Origin: an uncultured Christensenellaceae bacterium
GTDB lineage: Bacteria; Bacillota; Clostridia; Christensenellales; Borkfalkiaceae
Reading direction: 5' to 3'
DNA: 64,000 nucleotides
NCBI GenBank assembly: GCA_910587005.1
Contig: CAJULB010000003.1
Coordinates: 1-64,000 of the forward strand
Position 1 is the first letter of the stretch; each line of letters begins with the position of its first letter. The notes under the pieces were generated by a model that saw nothing but the letters and a program-made list of their open reading frames with translations, searched no databases and had not been told where the DNA came from. Made by a program: the position numbers and the translations under genes. Below, piece by piece: positions 30,029-39,330 of the stretch.

Positions 30029-31705
30029 ATGGATATGGATTTGAAAAAACTTGCTTCAAGACTTATACCCGACAAAAATTTGCTTCCCCCCGAAGAATAC
30101 GAAAAAATTTATCCCGAAAGGGATATAGATAAGGGCGCGGAAGTAACCCGCCTTGCGCCCTCGCCCACGGGCTTCATTCATTTGGGGAATTTGTATTCCG
30201 CGCTTGCGGACGAGCGCGCCGCGCACACAAGCGGAGGTATTTTCTATCTGCGCATAGAGGACACCGACGAAAAACGCAAGGTTGAGGGCGCCGTTGAAAG
30301 CGTTATCCGCTCGCTGAAATATTTCGGCTTGAAGTTTGACGAGGGCGCGGAAATAGACAGCCCGCTCAATAAATACGGCCCTTATTATCAGCGTCAACGC
30401 GCCGAAATTTACAGAAGCTTCGTAAAAAAGCTTATAGAAGAAGGTTTGGCGTACCCGTGCTTCTGCACCGCGGAGGAGCTTGACGCAGTACGCGAAAAAC
30501 AGACGGAAAATAAGCAAACCACGGGATACTACGGGGCGTATGCAAAATGCCGCAACCTTTCCGAGGAGCAGATTTATAAAAATCTCGACGAGAAAAAGCC
30601 CTTTGTTATCCGCCTTAAATCGCAGGGCAGTATAGAAAACAAATTCACCTTCCGCGACGCAATCAAGGGCGACATAACGGTAACGGAAAACGACCAGGAC
30701 GTTGTTATTTTAAAGTCGGACGGTATTCCTACCTATCATTTCGCCCACGCAATAGACGACCACTTTATGCGCACAACGCTTGTTATCCGCGGAGAGGAGT
30801 GGCTTTCAAGCCTGCCCATACATCTTGAACTGCATAAGGTGCTCGGCTTCAAGCCCCCGCGCTACGCGCACACTTGCTCGCTTATGAAGATGGACGGTGA
30901 AACAAAGCGCAAGCTTTCAAAGCGCAAAGACCCCGAACTATCCCTCGACTATTACAGAAAAGCGGGCTATTATCCGCTTGCCGTAGTCAAGTATTTAATG
31001 ACCGTTTTAAATTCCAACTTCGAGGAATGGTCGCTCAAAAACCCCGACGCCGATTACAGAGATTTCAAGTTTAAAATCGACAAAATGGGCAAAAGCGGCG
31101 CGCTGTTCGATTTGGAAAAGCTGTGCGACGTATCCAAAACGGAAATTTCAAAGCTTTCCGCAGAGGAATGTTACGGCTTTTTGAATAGCTGGGTTGAAGA
31201 ATTCGGCACGGATACCGACAAAGCGCGCTTTAAGGATAAAGAGTATTTAGTTAAAATTTTAAACCTTATAATGGGCACGGGCGGCAAAAAACGCAGAAAG
31301 GATATCGAGCGCGCCGAGCAGGGCGTTCGTCTTATCGAATATTTCTTTGACGATTTGTGCAATCATTACGATAAATTCAGGTTCGACGATAAAACTGTTA
31401 CGGCAGTGCTTGAAGGCTTTGCAAAGGTCTACGACCCCGCGGACGATAATTCCGCATGGTTTGCCAAGTTGAAGGCGGTTGCCTCAAACGCGGGCTTTGC
31501 TGCGGAAATGAGCGAATGGAAGGCTCACCCCGAAAACTATAAGGGCAGTGTTTCTGACGCGGCTGAAATACTGCGTATAGCAATCACGGGCAAGGCAAAT
31601 TCCCCCGATTTGTGCACTATTATGGGCATACTCGGCAAGGAACGCTGTCTTAAAAGGTTAAACAGCGAAAATTGCATTTCGCTTAATAAGGCGCAGACTG
31701 AATAA
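30029..31705 (+). CDS. gltX: Glutamate--tRNA ligase
   Basis: A 558-residue class I synthetase charging tRNA-Glu. The HIGH-type motif is in LAPSPTGFIHLGNLYSALAD and the KMSKS-type motif is KRKLSKRKDP. FCTAEELDAVR marks the zinc or Glu-specific region. An N-terminal extension of about 40 residues before the catalytic core and a total near 560 make it longer than the usual 480. It belongs to a divergent clostridial branch of GluRS. Two ATG codons (30029 and 30035) are possible starts after CGGAG. Confidence 0.9.
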   Translation: MDMDLKKLASRLIPDKNLLPPEEYEKIYPERDIDKGAEVTRLAPSPTGFIHLGNLYSALADERAAHTSGGIFYLRIEDTDEKRKVEGAVESVIRSLKYFGLKFDEGAEIDSPLNKYGPYYQRQRAEIYRSFVKKLIEEGLAYPCFCTAEELDAVREKQTENKQTTGYYGAYAKCRNLSEEQIYKNLDEKKPFVIRLKSQGSIENKFTFRDAIKGDITVTENDQDVVILKSDGIPTYHFAHAIDDHFMRTTLVIRGEEWLSSLPIHLELHKVLGFKPPRYAHTCSLMKMDGETKRKLSKRKDPELSLDYYRKAGYYPLAVVKYLMTVLNSNFEEWSLKNPDADYRDFKFKIDKMGKSGALFDLEKLCDVSKTEISKLSAEECYGFLNSWVEEFGTDTDKARFKDKEYLVKILNLIMGTGGKKRRKDIERAEQGVRLIEYFFDDLCNHYDKFRFDDKTVTAVLEGFAKVYDPADDNSAWFAKLKAVASNAGFAAEMSEWKAHPENYKGSVSDAAEILRIAITGKANSPDLCTIMGILGKERCLKRLNSENCISLNKAQTE

Positions 31706-31744
31706 TAATTAAAGATTAACGTCTTAAAAGGGTATAAGCGTATT

Positions 31745-32497
31745 ATGAATTTTGTTGACGTTATGCTTACCGCGGCGTTTCTGTTTTTTGCGGGCAGTAT
31801 GATAGGCTGGTGCACAGAGGTGCTTTTCCGCAGACTGTTTACCGCCAAAAAATGGATAAACCCCGGTTTTCTTACGGGGCCGTATCTGCCGCTTTACGGC
31901 TTCGGCGTGGCGGGACTTTTCGGTATTTCGCTGATACCGGTAAACACCGGCTACGCGTGGCTGGACGCAATAATCATTATATTGATAATGGGCGTTGCAA
32001 TGACGGTAATCGAATACATCGCGGGGCTTATTTTCATAAAGGGAATGAAGATAAAGCTTTGGGATTATTCCAACCGTTGGGGCAATATTCAGGGCATAAT
32101 TTGTCCGCTGTTTTCGTTTTTCTGGCTGGTTGTATCCGCGTTTTTCTATTTCGTAATCGACCCTTACTTGCTGGACGCGGTTGTGTGGTTCGTCAATCAT
32201 ATGGCCTTTGCGTTTATAGTGGGTATATTCTTCGGCGTGTTTTTCGTCGATTTGGGACATTCTATACAGCTGTCGGCAAAAATCCGCGCTTTTGCCGCAA
32301 AGCATAAAACGGTTATTTCGTTTGAAAAGCTTAAAGAGAGCATTAAAACCAAAATCGAAAGCGCCGGACGCAGAAAGGCGAGCTTTATATTTCCGTTCAG
32401 GTCGAACCGCACTTTGAACGAGGAGCTTGAAAATTTTACGGCTGAACAAACCGAACAAGCGGAGCTGACTGATAAAGCGGATAAAGCGGTTAATTAA
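31745..32497 (+). CDS. Membrane protein of the ABC_trans_CmpB family
   Basis: A 250-residue polytopic protein with five or six membrane helices. The segment FFAGSMIGWCTEVLFRRLFT then INPGFLTGPYLPLYGFGVAG is the hallmark of PF06541 (putative ABC-transporter type IV). After the last helix comes a basic cytosolic tail rich in Lys, Arg and Glu. The function of the family is not established. Direct proximity to an ABC transporter gene (44 bases downstream) may indicate joint expression, although PF06541 proteins also occur alone. Confidence 0.82.
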   Translation: MNFVDVMLTAAFLFFAGSMIGWCTEVLFRRLFTAKKWINPGFLTGPYLPLYGFGVAGLFGISLIPVNTGYAWLDAIIIILIMGVAMTVIEYIAGLIFIKGMKIKLWDYSNRWGNIQGIICPLFSFFWLVVSAFFYFVIDPYLLDAVVWFVNHMAFAFIVGIFFGVFFVDLGHSIQLSAKIRAFAAKHKTVISFEKLKESIKTKIESAGRRKASFIFPFRSNRTLNEELENFTAEQTEQAELTDKADKAVN

Positions 32498-32540
32498 GTT
32501 TCAGATAATTTTATATCCTTATAATCAAAGGAGAAAAGAT

Positions 32541-35500
32541 ATGCTTGAATTAAAAAATATCAAAAAGGAATACAAGGTAGCGGGCGGTGCCGTTCAGGCG
32601 CTTAAAGGCGTAAGCATACGTTTCCGCAAAAACGAGTTTGTTTCAATTCTCGGCGCTTCGGGGTGCGGAAAAACCACGCTTTTGAACATTATCGGCGGGC
32701 TTGACAAATATACCTCGGGCGACCTTATAATCGAGGGCACGTCCACAAAGGAATTTTCCGACGGCGACTGGGATACCTACCGCAACCATTCGATAGGCTT
32801 CATTTTTCAAAGCTATCACCTTATTCCCCACCAGACGATTTTGCAGAACGTAGAGCTTGCTTTGACTATTTCGGGCGTAAGCAAGGAAGAACGCAGAAAA
32901 CGCGCTGTCGAGGCGCTGGGAAAAGTAGGGCTTGCGGACAAAATCAACACCCGTCCCAACCAGCTTTCGGGCGGTCAGGCTCAACGCGTTGCAATCGCCC
33001 GCGCACTTATCAACGACCCCGAAATAGTGCTTGCGGACGAACCGACGGGCGCGCTCGACAGTAAAACCAGCGTGCAGATAATGGAGCTGTTAAAGGAAAT
33101 TTCGGGCGACAGACTTGTAATAATGGTTACGCACAACCCCGAGCTTGCCGAGCAGTATTCAACGCGTATTATCCGCCTTTTGGACGGTGAAATTATTGAC
33201 GATACAAGTCCCTACGGAGGAGAAGACGAAAATTCGTGTGAACAGGACGAACAGACCGAACAGCCGAAGGCGGAAATCGCCGTAGAAACGGAGCAGTCCC
33301 AAAAAGGCAAAAAGAGCAAGGGCAAAAAGAAAAAGTCTTCAATGGGTATGGGAATGGCGTTTATGCTTTCCCTCAAAAACCTGCTTTCCAAGGCAAAACG
33401 CACCGCGCTTGTTTCGGTTGCGGGCAGTATAGGCATAATCGGCGTTTCAATGGTGCTTGCCATTTCCGCGGGAGTAACCTCGTACATACATAAAATGGAA
33501 GACGATATGCTTTCGGGCTATCCCGTATCGGTTACAAGAAGTGCTTACGACTTCACCTCGCTTATGGAGCTTTCCAACGGCGGAAATACCAAAGTGGATT
33601 TGGGCGAGCTTGCAAACGGCAACAAGGTTTACGTCAATTCCCTGCTGGATACTTTGGGAACGTTTTCAACCGGCTTCGAAACCAAAAACACCATAACCGA
33701 CGCTTATCTTGCGTATGTTTCGGACATTCCGAAAGATTATATAAATTTAATTCAGTACGGTTACGCGTTCAATATAGTCAACAATATTTATACCGACTTT
33801 ACCGTAAGCAACAACCTTGCCGAGCACCTTCCCGACGGAGCCGACGCAAGCTTCAACGGCGGAAATATGTCCGTTGCGGCAATAAGGTCTATGTATGCGG
33901 CGGTGCTTTCGCACGTTAAGGAATACGAAACGTGGGGCTCTATGATTTCTTCCGTGGCAACGTTTGCGGAAATTCCTAATAATTACGATTATATAATGTC
34001 GCAGTACGACGTGCTTGCAGTCGATAAAAACGGCAACGCGGTAACTTCGGGCTATACCGAAGAAGAATTAAAACAGCTTTTCAACGATAAAAGCACGCTG
34101 TTTATGGTGGTTGACGGTTACAAAATAGACGACCTAACGCTTGCGCAGTACGGCTATTTTACCGAGGATGAGTTTCTCGATTACGCCTATAAAGGCGTTG
34201 ACAGCGATAAGGACGTAACTCTGGTCGGCAAAGACGGCTTCCCTTATTCGCATTTTATCGGCGATACTTCCAAAAAATTTACCTACTACACCAACGATTG
34301 CGTCTATAACAAGACGGTTTACTACGCAAAACCCAAATACAGCGACGACGATATTCGCAAAATAATCACTATGACGGGCGCGGACGCCGCGCTTGCGGAA
34401 CAGATTATTCTTGCCCGCAACACAAGCGACGACGCGTTGAGGGCTTTGCTTGTGCAGATGAACGGCGGAACCGAAAACGAAAAGGTGGACGAATATTTCG
34501 AAATGTTCAGACTGCCCTCCGCAGACGAAAAAACCGAGGGCTTCGTTGCAAACGCATATTCAACCGCTTACAGCATAAACGACAACGGCAATAAGATAGA
34601 ACTGCCCGCGTTTGAGGACAAAACGGCTTATTCCGAGCGCGTAGAGCTGGGCGTAAAAATGATTTTGCAGAAAAAGAGCAGTGTTTCCTACGGCTGTCTT
34701 AATTCCGGCTTTTACTACACCAACGCGCTTACGAATTATATCCTCGAAACGGAAGCTGAGAGCGAGATTGTAGAATACATAAACGGTCACGAAGCCTTGG
34801 ACGACGTGCCTATGTACGTAAATTATTATTACGTTAAAAGCGAAAACGGTAAAGAGTTTTATGTTTTGGATACCGTTACTTCGTCCGTTGAAAAGGGCGG
34901 GGACGCAATGTCAAGCATAATCGGCTCGATAACGGGCGCGGAATCGACGGATATGACTGCGGATTTGTTCGGAGGAAGCTCGGTTCCCACGGCAATATTT
35001 ATCTACGCTTTGGACTTCGACGCAAAAAATAAGATAACCGACTACCTTGACGATTGGAACAGAATGTGCGAAAAAGAGGGCGGCACGCAGTTTACATATA
35101 AGGACGCTGAGGGCGTTTCCAAAACAATTACGCTTAGCGAAAAGGATAAAATAACCTATACCGATACGGTCGGGCTTATAATCTTAATGGTCAATACCAT
35201 GATTCAGATGATAACCATAGCGCTTATCGCGTTTACCGCGCTGTCGCTTGTAGTTTCTACGGTAATGGTTGGAATTATAACCTACGTTTCGGTAGTGGAA
35301 CGCATTAAGGAAATAGGTATTCTGCGCGCGGTCGGCGCAAGAAAGAAGGATATTAAACGCCTTTTCAACGCCGAAACCTTTATAATCGGGCTTGCCGCGG
35401 GCGTTGTTGGCATACTTATAACTTATTTGCTTTCGCTTATTATCAATCTTATAGTCGGCGCGCTTACGGGCGTGTTTACGATAGCCGCGCTGCCCATATG

Positions 35501-35612
35501 GCAGGCGCTTGTAATGATTTGCATAAGCGTTGCGCTTACGTTGATTTCGGGACTTATTCCCGCCGCCGCGGCAGCCAAAAAAGACCCCGTTGTGGCGCTG
35601 AGAACGGAATAG
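32541..35612 (+). CDS. Fused ABC transporter, MacB/FtsX type
   Basis: A 1023-residue protein combining ATPase and permease. The N-terminal 230 residues hold Walker A GASGCGKTT, signature LSGGQAQRVA and Walker B VLADEPTGALDS. A charged linker rich in Lys, Glu and Gln leads to a first membrane helix (LVSVAGSIGIIGVSMVLAIS). A large extracellular domain of about 550 residues follows. Three C-terminal helices form the FtsX domain, containing TYVSVVERIKEIGILRAVGA. Such proteins transfer lipids, peptides or mechanical signals across the envelope; no substrate is evident. GGAG precedes the start. Confidence 0.9.
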   Translation: MLELKNIKKEYKVAGGAVQALKGVSIRFRKNEFVSILGASGCGKTTLLNIIGGLDKYTSGDLIIEGTSTKEFSDGDWDTYRNHSIGFIFQSYHLIPHQTILQNVELALTISGVSKEERRKRAVEALGKVGLADKINTRPNQLSGGQAQRVAIARALINDPEIVLADEPTGALDSKTSVQIMELLKEISGDRLVIMVTHNPELAEQYSTRIIRLLDGEIIDDTSPYGGEDENSCEQDEQTEQPKAEIAVETEQSQKGKKSKGKKKKSSMGMGMAFMLSLKNLLSKAKRTALVSVAGSIGIIGVSMVLAISAGVTSYIHKMEDDMLSGYPVSVTRSAYDFTSLMELSNGGNTKVDLGELANGNKVYVNSLLDTLGTFSTGFETKNTITDAYLAYVSDIPKDYINLIQYGYAFNIVNNIYTDFTVSNNLAEHLPDGADASFNGGNMSVAAIRSMYAAVLSHVKEYETWGSMISSVATFAEIPNNYDYIMSQYDVLAVDKNGNAVTSGYTEEELKQLFNDKSTLFMVVDGYKIDDLTLAQYGYFTEDEFLDYAYKGVDSDKDVTLVGKDGFPYSHFIGDTSKKFTYYTNDCVYNKTVYYAKPKYSDDDIRKIITMTGADAALAEQIILARNTSDDALRALLVQMNGGTENEKVDEYFEMFRLPSADEKTEGFVANAYSTAYSINDNGNKIELPAFEDKTAYSERVELGVKMILQKKSSVSYGCLNSGFYYTNALTNYILETEAESEIVEYINGHEALDDVPMYVNYYYVKSENGKEFYVLDTVTSSVEKGGDAMSSIIGSITGAESTDMTADLFGGSSVPTAIFIYALDFDAKNKITDYLDDWNRMCEKEGGTQFTYKDAEGVSKTITLSEKDKITYTDTVGLIILMVNTMIQMITIALIAFTALSLVVSTVMVGIITYVSVVERIKEIGILRAVGARKKDIKRLFNAETFIIGLAAGVVGILITYLLSLIINLIVGALTGVFTIAALPIWQALVMICISVALTLISGLIPAAAAAKKDPVVALRTE

Positions 35613-35654
35613 TGCTGTAAATTATTTTCAAACATAAATTTTTGATTAAAAATA

Positions 35655-35683
35655 TTGACACTGCCGTATTCTTATGGTAAATT
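35655..35683 (+). promoter_or_regulatory. Sigma-A promoter for the lipoprotein gene
   Basis: TTGACA (35655-35660), 17 bp and TAAATT (35678-35683). It leaves a long leader of about 150 bases before the start codon at 35837. Confidence 0.7.
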
Positions 35684-35742
35684 ATGGATAAACTCATAGT
35701 ATGGGTACGCAGTATTTGAACTTAATAAAAGCGGTTTTTGCC

Positions 35743-35792
35743 GCGGATATTTTTCATATCCGCAACAGATAAATGCAAACGCATTTATCTGT
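35743..35792 (+). promoter_or_regulatory. Two hairpins in the 5' leader of the lipoprotein gene
   Basis: GCGGATAT/ATATCCGC (35743-35750 and 35756-35763) forms the first stem. ACAGATAAATGC/GCATTTATCTGT (35765-35776 and 35781-35792), with an AAAC loop, forms the second, followed by AAAAAACG. They lie one base apart inside the transcribed leader and fit no known riboswitch class that I recognise. Confidence 0.6.
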
Positions 35793-35836
35793 AAAAAACG
35801 TTAACCGTTTTTATAAAATATAAGGAGAAATTTTTT

Positions 35837-36616
35837 ATGAAAAAGCTTTTTAAAGCATTGTTGGTTTTTGCATGCGCAGGCACGCTTTGCGCCGGTGCGC
35901 TGGCTCTGTCCGCTTGTAATAGCGGTACTAAGGGCGAATCGTATGCGCTTACTCACGGCGCTAACAGATTTATCGGTTATGCAACTGTTACGGTAAAAGG
36001 AGAAAAGGTTTCAAACTGCACTCTTACAGAAGTTGCGCTTCCCACGCAGGTTAAAGATGCCGACGGTGCTTCTTACGTTGAATTTACTTATGGAGATGTA
36101 ACGTTGCAGCTTGACGGTAGCGACTATGTAGTAGGTACGGAAACGTTGAACGCTTATTTTCAGACCGAAGCTAACTGCAAAGCGTATTACGAAGCGGCTA
36201 TTGGAAACAAGATAACAGGCAAGAAAGCTGACGGAACCACCGAAACTGTTACCAAATCTGTACTTTCCAAAGAAGAGAACGGTTATTGGACAAGAGTAGA
36301 GATTGACGGGGAATGGAAGACCGATGCATCTAAAAAAGATGACCCCAAAGCATATTCGCGTTGGAAAGCAAACCGTGACGCTACGGTTGCATACGTTAAA
36401 TCACACGGTATTGAAGGATTAAAGAGCCTTAATAAGGGTAGCGGTGCGGTTACAGGAACAAATGTAGAAGGCGCAAACGTAACTTATTGGACTGACGGAA
36501 ATAGCGTAAGTACTGGTGCAACATGGTCTGATTTGTGGTACACGGAAACTGCTCCCACAACATATGTTACCTACGGTCAGCTTATTATAAATGCGTATAA
36601 CGCAACACAGAAATAA
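35837..36616 (+). CDS. Lipoprotein with flavinylation-like STGAT motif
   Basis: A 259-residue protein with a lipoprotein signal ending LSAC (Cys27). Near the C-terminus VSTGATW (residues 224-230) matches the (S/T)GAT sequence at which ApbE attaches FMN in RnfG-type domains. The first half, GYATVTVKGEKVSNCTLTEV, resembles the opening strands of FMN-binding domains. The apbE gene is next on the same strand. I infer an extracytoplasmic flavoprotein, similar in concept to PplA of Listeria. The domain is divergent and a plain surface lipoprotein is the alternative. A strong AAGGAG site precedes the start. Confidence 0.65.
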   Translation: MKKLFKALLVFACAGTLCAGALALSACNSGTKGESYALTHGANRFIGYATVTVKGEKVSNCTLTEVALPTQVKDADGASYVEFTYGDVTLQLDGSDYVVGTETLNAYFQTEANCKAYYEAAIGNKITGKKADGTTETVTKSVLSKEENGYWTRVEIDGEWKTDASKKDDPKAYSRWKANRDATVAYVKSHGIEGLKSLNKGSGAVTGTNVEGANVTYWTDGNSVSTGATWSDLWYTETAPTTYVTYGQLIINAYNATQK

Positions 36617-36637
36617 ATAATTAATTTAAAATTAATG

Positions 36638-36666
36638 CCCGCCGTTTGTCGGCGGGTGTTTTTTTA
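36638..36666 (+). terminator. Terminator after the lipoprotein gene
   Basis: CCCGCCG (36638-36644) pairs with CGGCGGG (36650-36656) around TTTGT and is followed by TGTTTTTTTT. Confidence 0.85.
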
Positions 36667-36695
36667 TTGCTTTTAAACGGATAATCGGTTATAAT
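36667..36695 (+). promoter_or_regulatory. apbE promoter, leaderless arrangement
   Basis: TTGCTT (36667-36672), 17 bp and TATAAT (36690-36695). The apbE ATG (36702) lies seven bases after the -10 box, preceded only by CTTTCT. Confidence 0.7.
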
Positions 36696-36701
36696 CTTTC
36701 T

Positions 36702-37883
36702 ATGAAAAAAATTCTTGCGGTAGTTTTGTCCGCGGTAACCTGCGCGGTTGTGTTAAGCGGCTGTGCGGGCAACCAAAATAAACAATATCAGCTGTACACA
36801 AATATCCCGCAAAACGGTTTTACAGCCGAAAGCGGTTACGGCGTAAATCTGCTTACGGGCGGAGCGTTCGGCGAAGTAAAAGCGGAAAAAGCCGAAAATG
36901 CAAAAGATTTCGAGGCAAGGCGCAAGGAATGGTTCGGCATAATAAACACCGATTTAACCGCAACGCTTGTGCTTTCCGATAACTTCAAGGACGAAGAAGT
37001 TGAAAACCGCTATAACTCGCTCTGCGGGGATATAGGCGCGGTTCTCGAAGATATAAATTATTCGCTTTCGGCAACGGTTGAAGGTTCAAGCGTCTATAAT
37101 TTCAACAATGCGCAAGCGGGCGCAAGGGTGGAAATTACTCAAACCGCCTACAACGTTTTGCAGCTCACCAAACAGATTTACGAATTTACCGGGGGCTATT
37201 ATAACCCCGCCGTTTATTACAGCGTGCAGGCTTACGGCTTCGGCGGTGCGGAAAGCTTCCCCCAAAAAGCTGAAGAATTGCCCAAGGACGAAGATATTGC
37301 AAAGTACAATATTCTTGCGCAAAGCTTTGAAGATATTGCGCTTGAAAAAGACGAAGAAAACGGCAAATTTTACGCTGTAAAGCCCGAAATTACGGTTGAA
37401 GTAAATGGCGAAACGCTTTCCGTCAAGCTTGATTTGGGCGGAATAGGCAAGGGCTATGCGGTTGATTTAGTAAGCGCGCTTATGGATAAATACGGCTTCA
37501 AATTCGGGTATTTTAACTTCGGCGGAAGCAGTATCGTCTATAAAAACCATTTCAAAGCGGGCAACTACGATTTGGCTATAACCGACCCCAGAGGGATAAG
37601 CTATTATATGGTTGCGCCTATTGCAAACCAAAGCGTTTCAACCAGCGGCGACAACGCGCAGTATTACGAAATAGACGGCGTAAGGTACTGCCACGTAATC
37701 AACCCCAAAACGGGCAAACCCGTGCAGACGGGAATTATGTCCTCAACTATTTTAGGCGGAAGCGCCGCCGGGGACGACGCCTATACCACCGCAATTATGG
37801 CTATGGGCAGGGAAAAAGCTATTGAATTTATTCAGACAAAGCTGACCGACCGCAGAGTGGTTTTCACTCTCGATAAAATATAA
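36702..37883 (+). CDS. apbE: FAD:protein FMN transferase
   Basis: A 393-residue lipoprotein (signal ending LSGC) of the ApbE family, which links FMN covalently to Thr in exported or membrane flavoproteins. DLGGIGKGYAVDLVSALMDK covers the FAD site, SVSTSGDNAQYYE the flavin-contact region, HVINPKTGKPVQ the conserved His and GGSAAGDDAYTTAIMAMG the magnesium-binding Asp and Thr. The length is slightly above typical. The setting between a STGAT lipoprotein and the Rnf operon names likely substrates: RnfG, perhaps RnfD, and the lipoprotein. Confidence 0.93.
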   Translation: MKKILAVVLSAVTCAVVLSGCAGNQNKQYQLYTNIPQNGFTAESGYGVNLLTGGAFGEVKAEKAENAKDFEARRKEWFGIINTDLTATLVLSDNFKDEEVENRYNSLCGDIGAVLEDINYSLSATVEGSSVYNFNNAQAGARVEITQTAYNVLQLTKQIYEFTGGYYNPAVYYSVQAYGFGGAESFPQKAEELPKDEDIAKYNILAQSFEDIALEKDEENGKFYAVKPEITVEVNGETLSVKLDLGGIGKGYAVDLVSALMDKYGFKFGYFNFGGSSIVYKNHFKAGNYDLAITDPRGISYYMVAPIANQSVSTSGDNAQYYEIDGVRYCHVINPKTGKPVQTGIMSSTILGGSAAGDDAYTTAIMAMGREKAIEFIQTKLTDRRVVFTLDKI

Positions 37884-37898
37884 ATCAACGGAAAAACA

Positions 37899-38384
37899 AT
37901 GTCGCTTAAAAAGGTTGCCGAAGTCAAAAAGGACAGGGGCTTTAAAATCTGGGATTTGATAATTTACGGCACGGTGCTGCTTCTTGCCGCCGCGCTGTTT
38001 ATTGCGGTGTTTGCAACGCGGAACACCGACCCTTTAAGCGGGGTAAGAATTTCCGTACGCGACGGTGTTTTTTCCGAGTATAAAGTTGTTTTCGAATACG
38101 GCTTCGGCGGCGAACCGAATATTTTGGATACGGAAGCGGTAGAAACCGAGGATAAGGACGGTATTTTGAAGGTGACGGTAAAAACGGGCGCGCACGGCTA
38201 TAATATTATTGAAATAGATAAAAAAGCGCGCACGGCAACGGTAACGGACGCGAACTGCAAAAGCCGCCGCTGTGTGTATACCCCCGCGATAACCGACAAT
38301 AACAGAGATATCCACTGCGATACCCACGGCTTAAAGGTAGAGCCGTTCAGCTTTAATATAGATAACCCCGTACAGCCTATTTAA
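37899..38384 (+). CDS. NusG domain II-containing membrane protein
   Basis: A 161-residue protein with one N-terminal membrane helix (LIIYGTVLLLAAALFIAVFA) and an outside domain. The closing motif DANCKSRRCVYTPAI, then IHCDTHGLKVEP, is typical of the stand-alone NusG-II family, where paired Cys residues lie near a surface loop. Such genes are regularly found beside apbE and rnf genes in Clostridia, but no role is established. It begins 16 bases after apbE and so probably shares its transcript. Confidence 0.85.
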   Translation: MSLKKVAEVKKDRGFKIWDLIIYGTVLLLAAALFIAVFATRNTDPLSGVRISVRDGVFSEYKVVFEYGFGGEPNILDTEAVETEDKDGILKVTVKTGAHGYNIIEIDKKARTATVTDANCKSRRCVYTPAITDNNRDIHCDTHGLKVEPFSFNIDNPVQPI

Positions 38385-38395
38385 ACGTAATAATA

Positions 38396-38431
38396 AAAAC
38401 GCGCGGTTGCCAACAGGCAACCGCGCGTTTT
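38396..38431. terminator. Bidirectional terminator
   Basis: A perfect 16-bp stem (AAAACGCGCGGTTGCC and complement) around AACA separates the convergent NusG-II and rnfB genes. T runs lie on both strands. Confidence 0.9.
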
Positions 38432-38442
38432 TATATTTAAAT

Positions 38443-39315
38443 TTAAGCCTTGTTTTCAGTATTTTCTTCCTCCGCGGGTGTTTCTTCCGCGATAATCTTA
38501 CGGCTTATAATAATGTGGCGGGGGCATTTTTCAACGCAGGTCAAGCAACCCGTACACTTTTTATAGTCAATAACAGGCAGATTATCCTGCATTGTAATCG
38601 CGCCGTGCGGACAGCTTTTCGCGCAAATTCCGCAGGCAATACAACCGACCTTGCACACGCTTGTAACCTCTCTGCCGCGGCACTTTGACGAGCAAGCCAC
38701 AAACACGGGCGCGGACGCGGGTATTCTGCCGATTATATTTTTGGGGCAAGCTGTAATACAAGCCCCGCACGAAATACATCTGTCTGGGTCAACCTGCGCA
38801 AGTCTGCCTTTAACGGCAATAGCGTTTTCGGGGCAGACCGCCTTGCAGTCGCCGCAGCCGAGGCACGCATAGGAGCAAGCCTTGTTTCCGCCCAAAAGCG
38901 AGTTGCACGCCGCGCAGGTGGGATTGCCCTTGTATTCGAATTTATCCGCGCAGTTTTCAACCCCGCCATTGCAGTGCACAACCGCAACGGTAGGTTCTTC
39001 GTCGGTAAGCTCTATGCCCAGAAGCTTGGCTATTTCCGCCTTTTTTTCTGGGGAGGTAACGTGGCAGTCGCTTAAATTTCCGTTGCCGGAAGCAAGCTTT
39101 TGCGCAAATCCGCCGCAGCCCGAACAGCCGCACCCGCCGCAGTTGGCACCCGCAAGGTTATCTAAAATTTTAGTAACCTTTTCGTCCATATCCACTTTGA
39201 AAATCTTGCCGACAAGCAGTATCAGCGCGCCTATAAGCAAAGCGCTTCCCGCAAAAATTCCCGCAACAATGCCCAAAGTTATCCACGTTTGTGTTGTTAT
39301 TACAAGTAAATTCAT
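38443..39315 (-). CDS. rnfB: Rnf complex subunit B
   Basis: A 290-residue iron-sulfur protein that passes electrons from ferredoxin into the Rnf complex. An N-terminal membrane helix (LGIVAGIFAGSALLIGALIL) anchors it. NCGGCGCSGCGGFAQ followed by C at NCAD is the [4Fe4S] motif of the Fe-S domain. Further clusters are CLGCGDCKAVCPENAI, CISCGACITACPKNII, CIACGICAKSCPHGAI and CTGCLTCVEKCPRHII. The high number of ferredoxin-type motifs is common in clostridial RnfB. It is the last gene of the rnfCDGEAB operon. Confidence 0.95.
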   Translation of the reverse strand: MNLLVITTQTWITLGIVAGIFAGSALLIGALILLVGKIFKVDMDEKVTKILDNLAGANCGGCGCSGCGGFAQKLASGNGNLSDCHVTSPEKKAEIAKLLGIELTDEEPTVAVVHCNGGVENCADKFEYKGNPTCAACNSLLGGNKACSYACLGCGDCKAVCPENAIAVKGRLAQVDPDRCISCGACITACPKNIIGRIPASAPVFVACSSKCRGREVTSVCKVGCIACGICAKSCPHGAITMQDNLPVIDYKKCTGCLTCVEKCPRHIIISRKIIAEETPAEEENTENKA

Positions 39316-39330
39316 TTCGTCACCGCCTTA

